From positions 45,001 through 109,000 of the forward strand of contig JAMJFZ010000681.1 in the NCBI GenBank assembly GCA_026225945.1: a DNA stretch of 64,000 bases, written 5' to 3'. Shown piece by piece: positions 1-15,140 of this stretch; position 1 is the first letter of the stretch, and every line of letters begins with the position of its first letter. This DNA is from Cricetomys ansorgei. Taxonomy: Eukaryota > Chordata > Mammalia > Rodentia > Nesomyidae. A program made the position numbers and the translations under genes. Under the pieces are notes generated by a model. That model did not search any database and was not told the origin of the DNA. It worked only from the letters and a program-made list of their open reading frames with translations.

Positions 1-1700
1 TTTCTCCACTAAAACAAGAATACATGTCTTTTCTAACTAAGGAAACAGAGAACATTCAAAGGGGACTACAGAAAACAAGTGTTTTAAGAACTAAGTAACA
101 TGTGTGTTCCAAATGCAATTCTAACTGTAGGAACGTCTGAAAAACAACACCTATGTAAACACACTATCAATGACTATTTCAACATAATGATCAATACGTG
201 CTTATCAAACTATGCACTCTCAGTGTGATTCTAGCTTCTCTCACACACAAGACTCTCAGAAGTAACTAAAATACGTATTCCAACAGCATCTACAAAGAAA
301 CACTCTCCTAATACCAAACACATTGAAACACAGTTCCTATGAGTTTCTCCACTAAAACAAGAATACATGTCTTTTCTAACTAAGGAAACAGAGAACATTC
401 AAAGGGGACTACAGAAAACAAGTGTTTTAAGAACTAAGTAACATGTGTGTTCCAAATGCAATTCTAACTGTAGGAACTTCTGAAAAACAACACAAATGTA
501 AACACACTATCAATGGCTATTTCAACATAATGATCAATACGCGCTTCTCAAACTATGCACTCTCAGTGTGATTCTAGCTTCTCTCACACACAAGACTCTC
601 AGAAGTAACTAAAATACGTGTTGCAACAGCATCTACAAAGAAACACTCTCCTAATACACCAAACACATTGAAACACAGTTCCTATTCGTTTATCACTAAA
701 ACAAGAATACATGTCTTTTCTAACTAAGGAAACAGAGAACATTCAAAGGCGACTACAGAAAACAAGTGTTTTAAGAACTAAGTAACATGTGTGTTCCAAA
801 TGCAATGCTAACGGTAGGAACGTCTGAAAAACAACACAAATGTAAACACACTATCAATGGCTATTTCAACATAATGATCAATATGCGCTTCTCAAACTAT
901 GCACTCTCAGTGTGATTCTAGCTTCTCTCACACACAAGACTCTCAGAAGTAACTAAAATACGTGTTGCAACAGCATCTACAAAGAAACATTCTCCTAATA
1001 CACCAAACACATTGAAACACAGTTCCTATGCGTTTCTTCACTAAAATAGAATACATGTCTTTTCTAACTAAGGAAACAGAGAACATTCAAAGGCGACTAC
1101 AGAAAACAAGTGTTTTAAGAACTAAGTAACATGTGTGTTCCAAATGCAATTCTAACTGTAGGAATGTCTGAAAAACAACACAAATGTAAACACACTATCA
1201 ATATGTATTTCAACATAATGATCAATACGCTTCTCAAACTATGCACTCTCAGTGTGATTCTAGCTTCTCTCACACACAAGTTCTCAGAAGTAACTAAAAA
1301 ACGTATTTGCCACAGCATCTACGAAGAAACACTCTCCTAATATGCCAAACACATTGGAAACACAGTTCCTATGCGTTTCTCCACTAAAACAAATACTTGT
1401 CTTTTCTAACTAATGAAACAGAGAACATCAAAGGCAACTGCAGAAAAGAATGTTTTAAGAACTAAGTAACATGTGTGTTCAAATGCAATTCTAACTGTAG
1501 GAATGTCTGAAAAACAACACAAATGTAAACACACTATCAATGTGTATTTCAACATAATGATCAATACGTGATTCTCAAACTATGCACTCTCAGTGTGATT
1601 CCAGCTGCTCTCACACACAAGACTCTCATATTGCCAAATCATCTACAAAGAAACACCCTCCTAATACGCTAAACTAATGGAAACAAAGTTCCTATGCGTT
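1..1700 (+). repeat. Homogenised satellite segment (near-identical monomers)
   Basis: The first five monomers differ from one another at only a few positions each (by eye about 95% identity or more). They share the variants 'ttctctcacacacaag' and 'aacataatgatcaatac'. This is the part of the array expected to be closest to the actively homogenised core, which would lie left of the window. The unit from 1,376 to 1,699 lacks about 20 bp in its second half, near 1,630. Confidence 0.85.
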
Positions 1701-4700
1701 TCTCCACTAAAACGAGAATACATGTCTTTTCTAACTAATGAAACAGAGAACATTCAAACTCAACTACAGAAAACAAGTGTTTTAAGAACTAAGGAACATG
1801 TTTTTTCCTAAAGCAAATTTAACTATAGGAATGTTTCATAAACAACACAAGTGGAAACATACTATCAATGGGTATTTCAACATATTGCTCAATACGCGAT
1901 TCTCTTACTATTCACTCTCAATGTAATTCTAGCTTTTCTACCACACAAGACTCTCAGTAAAATCTAAATTACCTATTGCCACAGCACTGACAAAGAAACA
2001 CTCTCCTAAAACGCTAAACAAATGGAAACACAGTTCCTATGCGTTTCTCCACTAAAGCAAGAATACATGTCTTTTCTTACTAATGAAACAGAGAACATTG
2101 AAATGAAACTACAGAATACAAGTGTTTTAAGACCTATGTAGGATGTGTATTCCAAAAGCAATTATAACTGTAGTAATGTCTCAAAAACAACACAAGTGGA
2201 AACACTCTATCATTGGGTATTTCAACATATTGCTCAATAAGCACTTCTCAAACAGTGAACTCTCAGTGTGATTCTAACTACTCTAACACACAAGACCCTC
2301 AGTACTAACTAAAATACGTACTGCCACAGCATCTACAAAAAACATACTCCTAATATGCTAAACAAATGGAAACACAGTTCCTATGTGTTTCTCCACTAAA
2401 ATAAGAATACAAGTCTTTTCTAACTAATGAAAGAGAGAACATTGACACGCAACTACAGAAAACAAGTGTTTTAACAACAAAGTAACATGTGTGTTCCAAA
2501 TGCAATTCTTACTGTAGCAATGTCTGAAAAACAACACAAGTGGAAACACACTATCAATGGGTATTTCAACATATTGCTCAATACGCTCTTCTCAAACAAT
2601 GCACTCTCAATGTGATTCCAGCTTCTCTAACACACAAGACTCTCAGACAAACTAAAATACGTATTGCCACAGCATCTACAAAGAAAGACTCTCCTAATAC
2701 GCTAAGCAAATTGAAACACAGTTCCTATGCGTTCCTCACCTAAAACAAGAATTCATGTCTTTTCTAACTAACTAAACAGAGAACATTAAAATGTAACTAC
2801 AGAAAACAAGTGTTTTAGGAAATAAGTAACGTGTGTTCCAAAAGCAATTCTAACTGTAGGAAAGTCTCAAAAACAACACAAGTGGAAACACACCATCAAT
2901 GGTTATTTCAACACATTGCTCAATATGTTTTTTTGAAACTAGGCACTCTGAGTGGTATTCTAGCTTAACTAACACACAATTCTCTCAGAACTAGATAGAA
3001 TGCGTAGTCCACAGCATCTACAAATAACCATACTCCACATACGCTAAACAAGTGTAAACACAGATCCTATGTGTTTAACCACTAAAACGGAAATATATAT
3101 CTTTTCTAACTAATGAAATAGAGAACCTTCAAAAGCAACTACGTAAAACAATTGTTTTAAGAATTAAGTAACGTGTGTGTTCCAAATGCAGTTCCAACTA
3201 TGCAAATGTCTTAAAAACTACACAAATGGAAACACACTGTGAATGTCTGTTTCAACACATTGCTCAATATGCTCTTTTCAGACTATTCACTTTGAATGTG
3301 ATCTAGCTTAAATAACACAAAATTCTCTCTGAACGAAGTTAAATATGCATTCCCACAGTATCTACACAGAAGGTCCTAGTAATACGCTAAACAAATATAA
3401 ACACAATTATTACTTGTTTCAATGCTAAAACAAGAATACATGTCTTTTCTATCTAAGGAAATAGAGAATCTTCAAAAGCAACTATAGAAAACAAGTGTTT
3501 TAAGAACTAAGTAACTTGTGTGTTCCATAACTATTTCCAACTGTGCAAATATCTCATAAACTACACAAATGGAAACATACTTTCAATGTGTATTTCAACA
3601 CATTAATCAATACACTCCTTTCAAACAATGCACTCTGAGTGTGATTCTAGATTTACTAACACACAAGTCTCCTAGATTCCGCTGCATCTACGAAGAAGCA
3701 CCTCCTAATACGCTAAACAAAAGTAAACACAGTTCTTATGTGTTTCTCCATTAAAACATGAATACATGTCTTTTCTAACTATTGAAACAGAGAGCTTTCA
3801 AACTCAACTAGAGAAAAAGAGTGTTTTATGAACTAAGTAACATGTGAGTTCCAAAACATTTCAAATATGCGAATGTCTCAAAAACTACACAAATGGAAAC
3901 ACACTTACAATGTGTATTTCAGCACATTGCTCAATACTCTTTTTCCAAACTAGGCACTCTGAGTGTGATTCTAGCTTATCTAACACACAAGTCTATCAGA
4001 ACTACGTAGAATATGTATTCCACACCATCTACAAAGAAGCATACTCTCATACGCGAAACAAGCGTAAACACAGTTCCTATGTGTTTCTCCACTAAAACAG
4101 GAATACATGTCTTTTCTAACTAATGAAATAGAGAACCTTCAAAAGCAACTATAGAAAATAAGTGTTTTAAGAACTATGTAACGTGTGTGTTCCAAAAGCA
4201 TTTCCAACTATGCGAATGTCTAAAAAACTACACTAATGGAAACACACTGTCAATGCCTTTTTAAACACATTGCTCAATATGCTCTTTTCAGACTATACAC
4301 TTTGAGTGTGATTCTAGCTTTAATAACACAAAAGTCTCTCAGAATGAAGTTAAATACGTATTTCCACAGTATCTACACAAAAGCTTCTCCAAATACGCTA
4401 AACAAATGTAAACACAGTTCTTATATGTTTCTCCACTAAAACAAGAATACATGACTTTTCTAACTAGTGAAACAGAGAACATTCAAACACAAGTACAGAA
4501 AGCAAGTGTTTTAAGAACTAAGTAGCGTGTGTGTTCTAAAAGCATTTCCAACTATGCGAATGTCTCAAAAACTACAAAAATGGAACACATTTGCAATGGG
4601 TATTTCAACACCTTCCTCAATATGCTCTTTTCAAGCTATATACTCTGAGTGAGATTTTAGCTTAAGTAACAAAGAAGTGACTCAGCGCTAAGTAGAATAC

Positions 4701-7700
4701 ATCTTCTTACAGTATCTAAAAATAAGCATTCTCCTGATAATCTAAACGAATATAAACACGGTTTCTATGTGTTTTTCTATTAAATCAAGAAAATCTAACT
4801 AATAACACACAGACACATTCAAAAGTAAGTTCATAAAACCAGTGTTTTAAGAACTAAGTAACATGTGTGTTCGAAATGCATTTCCAAATATGCTAATGTC
4901 TCTCAGAAGCTACACAAATGTAAATGCACTTTCAATGGTTATTTCCACCCATTCCTCAACTTGCTCTTACAAACTGTGCACTCTGAGTGTGATTCTAGTT
5001 TAATTAACAAACAAGATTCTCAGAACTAAGTAAAATACGTGTTCCCACATCCTCTACAAATAAGCATACCCCTAATAATGTAAACGAATGTTAACATGGT
5101 TTCTATGTGCTTTTCCACTAAAACAAGAATACACATCTTATGTAACTACTGAAACAGACAGACATTCAAACATAACAACAGAAAACAAGTGTTTTAAGAA
5201 CTAAATATCATATGTATTTCAAAAGCATTTCCTACTATGGGAATGTCTCAAAAACTACACAAATGGAAATAGATTGTCAATGGGTATTTCAACACATTCC
5301 TCAATATGCTCTTCACAAACTATGCCCTGTGAGTGTGATTCTACCTTAAATAAAAAACAAGTCTCTCAGAACTAAGGAAAAAACGTGTGCCCACCGCATC
5401 TATTAATAAGCATCCTCCTAATAATCTAAACGAATATTAACAAGGTCTCTATGCGTTTTTCCAGTGCAACAAGAATACACGTCATTTGTAACTAATGAAA
5501 CAGAGACATTCAAATGCAACTATAGAAAACAAGTGTTTAAGAACTAAGTGACGTATGCATTCCAAAAGCATTTCCAACTATTCAAATGTCTCAAAAGTTA
5601 CATAAATGTACACGCACTTTCAATGGTTTTTTTCACACATTCCTCAATATGCTCTTTTCAAACTATGCATTCTGAGTGTGATTCCAGCTTAAATAACAAA
5701 CAAGTCTCTCAGAACTAAGTAAAATACATGTTCCCTCAGCATCTACAAATATGCATACTCCTAATAATCTAAACGCCTATTAACACGGTTTCTATGTGTT
5801 TTTTCACTACAAGAATACACGTCATTTCTTACTAATGAATCAGACAGAGATTCAAACGTTACTACAGAAAACAATTGTTTTCAGAACTAAGTAACATATG
5901 TGATACATAAGCATTCCCAACTATGCAAATGTCTCAAAACCTACACAAATGGAAACACACTTTCAATGGGTATTTCAACACATTCCTCCATACGCTCTTT
6001 TCAATCTATATACTCTGAGTGTGATTCTAGCTTAAGTAACAACCAAGTCTCTAAGAATTCAGTAAAATACATGTTTCCACAGCATCTACAAATAAACATT
6101 ATAATAATAATGTAAACAAATATAAACATGGTTTCTATGTGTTTTTCTACTAAAACAATAATATTTGTCTTTTATAACTAATGAAACAAAGAGACATTCA
6201 AAGGCAACTACAGAAAACCAGTATTTTAAGACCTAAGTAACATGTGTGTTCGATAAGTATTTCCAAATATGGTAATGTCACAAAAGCTACACAAATGGAA
6301 GCACACTTTCAATGGGTATTTCCACACATTTCCCAATATGCTCTTTTCAAAGTATGCACTCTGAGTGAGATTCAAGCTTAACTAACCAAAAGTCCCTCAG
6401 AAATAAGTAAAACACGTGTTCCCACAGCATCTGCAAATAAGCATACTCCTAATAATCTAAACGAATGTTAACACGGTTTCTATGTGTTTTTCCACTAAAA
6501 CAAGAATACACGTCTTTTGTAACTAATGAAACAGACATTCAAACTTAACTACAGAAAACAAGTGTTTTAAGAACTAAGTAACGTATGTGTTCCAAAAGCA
6601 TTTCCAACTATGCGAATGTCTCAAAAACTAAACAAATTGAAACACACTATTCAGTGGGTGTTTCAACACATTCCTCAATATACTCTTTTCAAACTATGCC
6701 CTTTGAGTGTGATACTAGCTTAACTAACAAACAAGTCTCTCAGACCAAAGTAAAATACGTGTTCCCACAGCATCTACAAATAAGCATACTCCTAAAAGTC
6801 TAAATGAATGTAAACATCTTATCTATGTGTTTTTCCTCTAAAACAAGAATACACGTCTTTTCTAACTAAGGAAACAGAGATTCATTCAAACATAACTACA
6901 GAAAACAAGTGTTTTAAGAACTAAATAACGTGTATGTTCCAAAAACATTTCCAACTATGCGAATGTCTCAAAAACACTCAAATGGAAACACACTTTCACT
7001 GGCTATTTAAACATATTCCTCTGTATTCTCTTTTCAAACTATGCACTCTGAGTGTGATTCTAGCTTAACTAACGAAGAAGTCTCTCAAAATTAAGTAAAA
7101 TACGTATTCCCACAGCATCTACAAATAAGCATAGCCCTAATAATCTAAACGAATGTTAGCACCGTTTCTATGTGTTTTTGTCCTACAAAAAGAATACATG
7201 TCACTTCTAAATAATGAAACAGACAGACATTCAAACGTAACTACAGAAAACAAGTGTATTAAGAAATAAGTAACGAATGTGTTCCAAAACATTACTAACT
7301 ATGCAAATGTCTCATATGTTACACAAATGGAAATACAATTTCAATGGGTATTTCAACACATTCCTCAACATCCTTTTTTCAAACTATGCACTCTGAGTGT
7401 GATTCAAGCTTAACTAACAAACAAGTCTCTCAGAACTAAGTAAAATATGTGTTCCCACAGCATCTACAAATAAGCATACTCCTAAGAGTCTAAACGAATG
7501 TAAACACGGTTTCTATGTGTTTTTCCTCTAAAAGAAGAATACACGTCTTTTCTAACTAATGAAACAGAGACACGTTCAAACGTAACTACAGAAAACCAGT
7601 GTTTTAAGAACTAAGTAACATATGTGTTCCAAGACTTTTCCAACTTTGCAAATGTCTCAAATGCTACACAAATGGAAACACACTTTCAATGGGTATTTCA

Positions 7701-7870
7701 ACACATTCCTCTATATGCTCTTTTCAAATTTATGCATGCTTAGTGTGATTCTAGCTATAGAAAACAAACAAGTCTCTCAGAACTAAGTAAAATACATGTT
7801 CCCCCAGCATCTACAAAGAACCATACTCCTAATAATCTCAATGAATGTAAACACAGTTTCTATACATTTT
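1701..7870 (+). repeat. Satellite zone of left type, moderately diverged
   Basis: Monomers here keep the left-type features 'caagtgttttaagaactaag' and 'gaaacagaga' but carry many private substitutions and small indels. From about 4,700 they change again: 'cctcaatatgctcttttcaa' and 'gaatacacgtc' become common. Nothing other than satellite is visible. Confidence 0.85.
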
Positions 7871-7904
7871 TCCATTAAAACAAAAATACCTGTCTTTTAC
7901 AAAT

Positions 7905-8330
7905 AAAGAAAGAGTGAGACATTCAAAGAAACTACAGAAAAGACGTCTTTCATACCAAAGTAACCTATAAGTTCCCACAGCTTTTCCAACTATGCAAATT
8001 TCTCAGAAACTAATCAAATGGAAACAAACTTTCAATGGGGTTTCCAAGCACTACTCAATTTGCTCTAACTAAAGAAAGAGAGAGACATTCAAAGGACATT
8101 ACAAAAAACGTGTGCTTTATAACTAATTAACATATATGTTCCAACAGCTTTTCCAACTATTCGAATGTCTCAGAAACTATAAAAATGGAGACACACTTTC
8201 AAAGGATTTTTCAACCATTTCTCAATATGCTCTTTTTAAACTGTGCACACTTAGTGTGATTCTAGCTTAACTAACAAGTCTTTTTTAACTAAGTAAAATA
8301 AGTGTTGTCACAGCATCTACAACTAAGCTC
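7905..8330 (+). repeat. Satellite monomer with half-unit deletion
   Basis: The 'attcaaa' marker occurs at 7,921 and again at 8,087, only 166 bp later instead of about 343. The junction is near 8,064: 'ctcaatttgctc' runs directly into 'taactaaagaaagagag', skipping the end of half A and most of half B. The spacing that remains equals one half-unit. Confidence 0.8.
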
Positions 8331-11300
8331 CTGATAATCTAAACTAATGTAAACACAGTTTCTATGTGTTTTTCCACTAAAACAGAAATAGCTGTCTTTT
8401 GTAACTAAAGAAAGAGAGAGACATTCAAACATAAAAACAGAAAACAAGTCTTTTAGAACGAAGTAACAGATATGTTCCCACATCATTTCCAACTATGCAA
8501 CTTTCTCAAAAACTGAACAAATGGAAACACACTTCAATGGTTTTTTCAACCATTTCTCAGTATGCTCTTTTCAAACTATGCACACTGACTATGATTCTAA
8601 CTTAACTAACAAGCAAGTCTTTCAGAACTATGTAGAATACGTGTTGTTGCAGCATCAACAACTAAGCATACACCTAATAGTCTAAACGAATGTAAACACA
8701 GTTTTCATGTGTTTTTCCACTAAACCAAGAATACCTGTCATTTCGAACTAAAGAGAGAGACATTCAATAGTAACTTCAGAAAACAACACTTTTAGAATGA
8801 AAAAACATATATGTTAATACAGCAATTGCAGTTATCCAAATGCCTCAAAAACAAAACGAATGGAAACACACTTACAATGGGTTTTGCAAAACATTCCTCA
8901 ATATGATCATTTCAGACTATGCACACTGAGTGTGACTCTAGCTTAACTAACAAGCAAGTCTTTCATAACTAAGTAGAATATGTGTTGACACAGTATTTAC
9001 AACTAACCATACTCCTAATAATCTAAACGAATGTAAACACAGTTTCTATGTGCCTTTCCACTAAAATAGGAATACCTGTCTTTTATAACTAAAGAGAGAG
9101 ACATTCAAACATAACTCCAGAAAACAACAGTTTTAGAACGAAGAAACGTGTTCCCAAAGCATTTGCAACTATGAGAATGCCTCAAAAACTAAAGAAACAG
9201 AAATCCACTTTAAATGGGTTTTTCAATACATTCCACAATATGCCTTTTTCAAACTATGCACACTGATTGTGATTCTAGCTTAACTAACAAACAAGTTTTT
9301 CAGAACTAATTAAAATATGTGTTGCCACAGCATCTACAACTATAAACACTCCTAATAATCTAAACAAATGTAAAGACAGTTTCTATGTGTTTTTCCACTA
9401 AAACAAGAATACCTTTTTTTTAGCGAAAGAAAGAGAGAGACATTCAAACATAACTACAGAAATCAACTCTTTTAAAAGGAAGTAACATATATGTTCCCAC
9501 AGCATTTCCAAATATGCGAATATTTCAATAACTAAAAAAATGGAAACACACTTTCAATGGGTTTTTCAACCATTTCTCAATATGCTCTTTTCAAACTATG
9601 CACACTGAGTGTGATTCTAGGTTAACTCACAAGCAAGTCTTTCAGAATTAAGTAGAATTAGTGCTGCCACAGCATCTACAACTAAGCATACTACTAAAAA
9701 TCTAAATGAATGTAAAAACAGTTTCAATGTCTTTTTTCACTAAAGCCAGAATACCTGTCATTTTGAGCTAAAGAAAGAGAGAGACAATCAATCATAACTA
9801 CAGAAAACAACACTTTTTGAATGAAGAATCATACATGTTCCCACAGCATTTGCAACTATACAAATGCCTCAAAAACAAAACAAATGAAAACGCACTTTCA
9901 ATGGGTTTTGCAACACATTCCTCAATATGATCATTTCAAACTATATGCACTGATGTGATTCTAGCTTAACTAAGAAACAAGTTTTTCAGAACAAAGTAAA
10001 CTATGTGTTGCCACAGCATCTACACCTATGCATACTCCTAATAATCTAAACAAATATAAAGACAGTTTCTGTGTGTTTTTCCACTAAAACAGGAATACCT
10101 GTCTTTTCTAACTAAAGAAAGAAAGAGAGATTCAAATGTAACTTCAGAAAACAACTCTTTTAAAAAGAAGTAAAATATATGATCCCACAGCATTTCCAAG
10201 TATGCGAATGTCTCAAAAAACTAAACAAAGGGAAAGACACTTTCAATGGGTTTTTCAACCATTTCTCAATATGCTGTTTTCAAACTATGCACACTGAGTG
10301 TGGTTCTAGGTTATCTAACAAGCAAGTCTTTCAGAACTATGTAAAATATATGTTGCCACAGCATCTTCAACTAAGCATACTCCTAATAATCTATACGAAT
10401 GTACACACAGTTTCTATGTGGTTTTCCACTAAAACAGCAATACCTGTCTTTTCAAACTAAAGAAAGAGAGAGAGATTCAAATGTAACTACAGAAAAAAAG
10501 TCTTTTAGAATGTAGTAATATATATGTTCCTACAGCATTTCCAACTATGCAGATGTCTGAAAAACTAAACAAATAGAAACACACTTTCAATGGTTTTTTC
10601 AACCATTTCTCATTATGCTCTTTTCAAACTATGCACACTAAGTGTGATTCTAGCTTAACTAACAAACAAGTCTTACTAAACTAAGTAAAATATGTGTTGC
10701 CACAGCATCTTTAACTAAGCATATTCCTAATAATCTAAATGAATGTGAAGACAGTGTCTATGAGTTTTTCCACGAAAACAAGAATACCTGTCTTATCTAA
10801 CTAAAGAAAGAGAGAGACAATCAAATGTAATTACAGAAAACAAGTCTTTTAGAATGAAATAACATTTATGTTCCCACAGCATTTCCATCTATGTGAATGT
10901 CTCAAAAACTAAACAAATATAAGCACACTTTCAATGGGTTTTTTTAACACATTCCTCAATATGTACTTTTGAAACTATGCACAGTCAGTGTGATTCAAGC
11001 TTAAATAAAAAACAAGTCTTCAGAACTAAGTAAAAAACGTGTTGCCACAGCATCTACAACTAAGAATAATCCTAATAATCTAAACGAACATAAACACAGT
11101 TTCCATGTGTTTTTCCACTAAAACAGGAATACCTGTCTTTTATAACTAAAAAAGAGAGATTCAAATGTAGCTATGAAAACATGTCTTTTAGAATGAAGAA
11201 ACATATGTTCCACAAAATTTCCAATAATGCGAATGTTTCAAAAACAAAACAAATGAAAATAGACTTTGAATGAGTTTCTCAACATATTCCTCAATATGCT

Positions 11301-12399
11301 CTTTTCAAACTATGCACACTGAAAATGATTCTAGCTTAACAAACAAACAAGTATATCAGAACTAAGGAAAATATGTGTTGCCACATCATCTACAAGTAAG
11401 CATACTCCTAATCATCTAAACGAATGTAAACACAGTTTCTATGTGTTTTTTCACTAAAACAGAAATATTTGTCTTTTCTAACTAAAAAGAGAGACACATT
11501 GAAACGAAACTACAGAAACAACTCTTTTAGAAAGAAGAAACATATATGTTCCCACAGCATTTCCAATTATGTGAATGTCTCAAAAATTAAACAAATGGAA
11601 TGACACTCTCGATGGGATTTTCAACACATTCCTCAATATGCTCTGTTCAAACTATGTGCACTGTTTGTGATTCTTGCTTAACTAACGAACAAGTCTTTCA
11701 GAATTAAGTAAAATATGTGTTGAAACAGCATGTACAACTAAACATACTTCTAATAATCTAAATGAATGTCAACACACTTTCTATGTGTTTTTCCACTAAA
11801 ACAATGATACCTGCCATTTGGAATTAAAGAAAGAGAGAGACATTCAAACGTACCTAAGGAAACAACTCTTTTAGAAAGAAGAAACAAATATGTTCCCACA
11901 GCATTTCCAACTATGCGAATGTCTCAAAAACTAAACTAATGAAAATACATTTTCAGTGGGTTTTTCAACACATTCCTCAATGTGCTCTTTTCAAACTATG
12001 CACACTGAGGTTGATTCTAGCTTAACTAACAAACAACTCTTTCAGAAATAAGTAAAATATGTGTTGCCACAGAATCTAAAACTAAGCATACGCCTAATCA
12101 TCTAAAAGAATATTAACGCAGTTTCTATGTGTGTAAAACCACTTTACATGTGTTTCTTCACTAAAACAAGAATACCTGCATTTCTAATTAAACAAAGAGA
12201 CAGCCATCCACACTTAAGTACAGAAAACAAGTCTTTTAGAACGAAGTAACATATATGTTCCCACGGCAATTCCAACTATTTGAACGTCTCAGAAACTAAA
12301 CAAATGGAGACACACTTTCAATGGATTTTTCAACCATTTCTCAATATGCTCTTTTCAAACTGTGCACATTTAGTGTGATTCTAGCTTAACTAAGAAACA

Positions 12400-12570
12400 A
12401 GTCTTTTTTAACTAAGTAAAATAAGTGTTGTCACAGCATCTACAACTAAGCATACTCCTAATAATCTAAACGAATGTAAATACAGTTTCTATGTGTTTTT
12501 CCACTAAAACAACAATAGCTGTCTTTTGTAACAAAAGAAAGAGAGAGACATTCTAACATAACTACAGAAA
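12400..12570 (+). repeat. Example of the two half-units (coordinates reversed deliberately avoided; see evidence)
   Basis: Reference example for the dimeric monomer. Half A starts at 12,228 ('caagtcttttagaacgaag'), half B at 12,398 ('caagtctttttt'), and the next half A at 12,572 ('caaatgttttagaaag'). The half-units are therefore 170 and 174 bp, summing to 344 bp. The start and end given for this entry bracket the second of these half-units only approximately; use the three positions stated here. Confidence 0.5.
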
Positions 12571-12879
12571 ACAAATGTTTTAGAAAGAAGAAACATACAT
12601 GTTCCCACAGCATTTGCAATTACACGAATGCCTCAAAAACTAAAGAAATGGAAACAAACTTTCAATGGGTTTTTCAACCATTTCATAATAAGCTCTTTTC
12701 AAACTATGTACACTGAGTGTGATTCTAGTTTAACTAACAAGCAAGTCTTTCAGAACTAAGTAGAATATGTGCTGCCCCAGCATCGACAACTAAGCATACT
12801 CCTAATAATCTAAACGAATGTAAACACAGTTACTATGTGTTTTTCCACAAAACAAGAATACCTGTCTTTTCAAAGTAAT

Positions 12880-15140
12880 CAAAGACAGAGCCATTCACAC
12901 GTGCGTACAGAAGACAAATCTCTTATAGCCAAGAAACATATATGATCCCACAGCAATTCCAACTATGCGAATCTCTCAGAAACTAAACAAATGGAGACAC
13001 ACTTTCATTGGAATTTTCTACCATTTCTCAATATGCTGTTTTCAAACTATGCACACTGAGTGTGATTCTAGCTTAACTAGCATACAAGTCTTTCAGAACT
13101 AAGTAAAATACATGTTGTCATAGCATATACAACTAAGCATACTCCTAATAATTTAAATGAATGTAAACACTATTTCTATGTGTTTTTCCACTAAAATAAC
13201 AATAGCTCTCTTTTCTACCTAAAGAAAAAGAGAGACATTCAAACCTAACTACAGAAAACAAATGTTTTAGAAAAAAGAAACATACATGTTCCCACATCAT
13301 TTCCAACTATGCAACTTTCTCAAAAACTAAAGAAATGGAAACACACTTTCAATGGGTTTTTCAACCATTTCACAATATGCTCTTTTCAAATAATGTACAC
13401 TGAGTGTGATTCTTGTTTAACTAACAAGCAAGTCTTTCAGACTAAGTAGAATATATGTTGCCCAAGCTTCTAAAACTAACCATACTCATAATAATCTAAA
13501 CGAATGTAAACAGTTTCTATGTGTTTTTCCACTAAAACAAGAATACCTGTCTTTTAAAACGAAAGAGAGAGACATTCAAAAGAAACTACAGAAAACACAT
13601 GTTTTATAACAAATTAACATATATGTTCCAACAGCTTTTCCAACTATGCGAATGTCTCAGAAACTAAACAAGTGGAAACAAACTTACAATGGGTTTTTCA
13701 ACCTCTTATCAATTCTCATTTCAAACTATGCACAATGAACGTAATTCTAGCTTAACTAACAAGCAAGTCCTTCAGAGTTAAAATATGTGTTGCCACATCA
13801 TCTACAACAAAGCATACTCCTAAGAATCTAAACGAATGTAAACACAGTTTCTATGTTTTTCCACTAAAACAGAAATAGCTGTCTTTTGTAACTAAAGAGA
13901 GAGACATATTGAAATGAAATTACTGAAAACAACTGTTTTAGAAAGAAGAAACATATATGTTCCCACAGCATTTGCAACTATGCGAATGCCTCCAAAACTA
14001 AACAAATGGAAACACATTTTCTATGGTTTTTTAACCATTTCTCAGTGTGCTCCTTTAAAACTATGTTCACTGAGTGTGATTCTAGCTTAACTAAGGAGCA
14101 AGTCTTTCAGAACTAAGTAGAATATGTGAGCCACAGCATCTACAACTAAGAATACTCCTAGTAATCTAAACGAATGTAAACATGGTATCTATGTGTTTTT
14201 CCACTGAAACAGAAATACCTGTCTTATCTAACTAAAGAAAGAGAGAGACATTCAAAAGAAACTACAAAAAATGTGTGCTTTATAACGAATTAATATATAT
14301 GTTCCAACAGCTTTTCCAACTATTCGAATGTCTCAGAAACTATACAAATGGAGACACACTTTCAAAAGATTTTTTCAACCATTTCTCAATATGCTCTTTT
14401 CATACTGTGCACACTTAGTGTGATTCTAGCTTAACTAACAAACAAGTCTTTTTGAACTAAGTAAAACACGTGTTGTCATGAATCTACAACTAAGCATACT
14501 CTTAATAATCTAAACGAATGTAAACACAGTTTCTATGTGTTTTTACACTTTAACAAGAATACCTGTCTTTTCTAATTAAACAAAGGAGCCATTCATGTGT
14601 GCGTAGAGAAAACAAATCTTTTAGAACCAAGAAACATATATGATCCCACAGCAATTCCAGCTATGCGAATGTCTCAGAAACTAAACAAATGGAGACACAC
14701 TCTCATTGGATTTTTCTACTATTTCTCAATATGCTCTTTTCAAACTATGCATACTGAATGTGATTTTAGCTTAACTAACAAACAAGTCTTTCAGAAATAA
14801 GTAAAATGTGTGTTGTCACAGCATCTACAACTAAGCATACTCCTAATAATCTAAACAAATGTAAACACTTTTTCTATGTGTTTTTCCACTAAAACAACAA
14901 TAGCTGTCTTTTCTACCTAAAGAAAGAGAGAGACATTCAAACATAACTACAGAAGCAAATGTTTTAGAAAAAAGAAACATACATGTTCCCACAGCATTTT
15001 CAACTACACGAATGCCTCAAAAACTAAAGAAATGGAAACACACTTTCAATGGGTTTTTCAACCATTTCACAATATGCTCTTTTCAAACTATGTACACTGA
15101 GTGCGATTCTTGTTTAACTAACAAGCAAGTCTTTTAAAAC
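12880..15140 (+). repeat. Two-monomer block repeated at ~1,697-bp offset
   Basis: Two successive monomers at about 12,880-13,450 recur at about 14,580-15,140. The rare variant 'gagccattca' lies at 12,888 and 14,586 (offset 1,698). 'aaatgttttagaaaaaag' lies at 13,260 and 14,957 (offset 1,697). 'cttttctacctaaag' and 'aacaatagct' recur at the same offset. The offset is five monomers. The surrounding monomers do not all match at that offset, so this is a patchwork rather than a regular higher-order array. Confidence 0.7.

Noticed and set aside
12400..12570. The feature entry illustrating half-units was given with start greater than end
   Set aside because: It is only an example; the half-unit it means is half B at 12,398-12,571 on the + strand and should be read that way.
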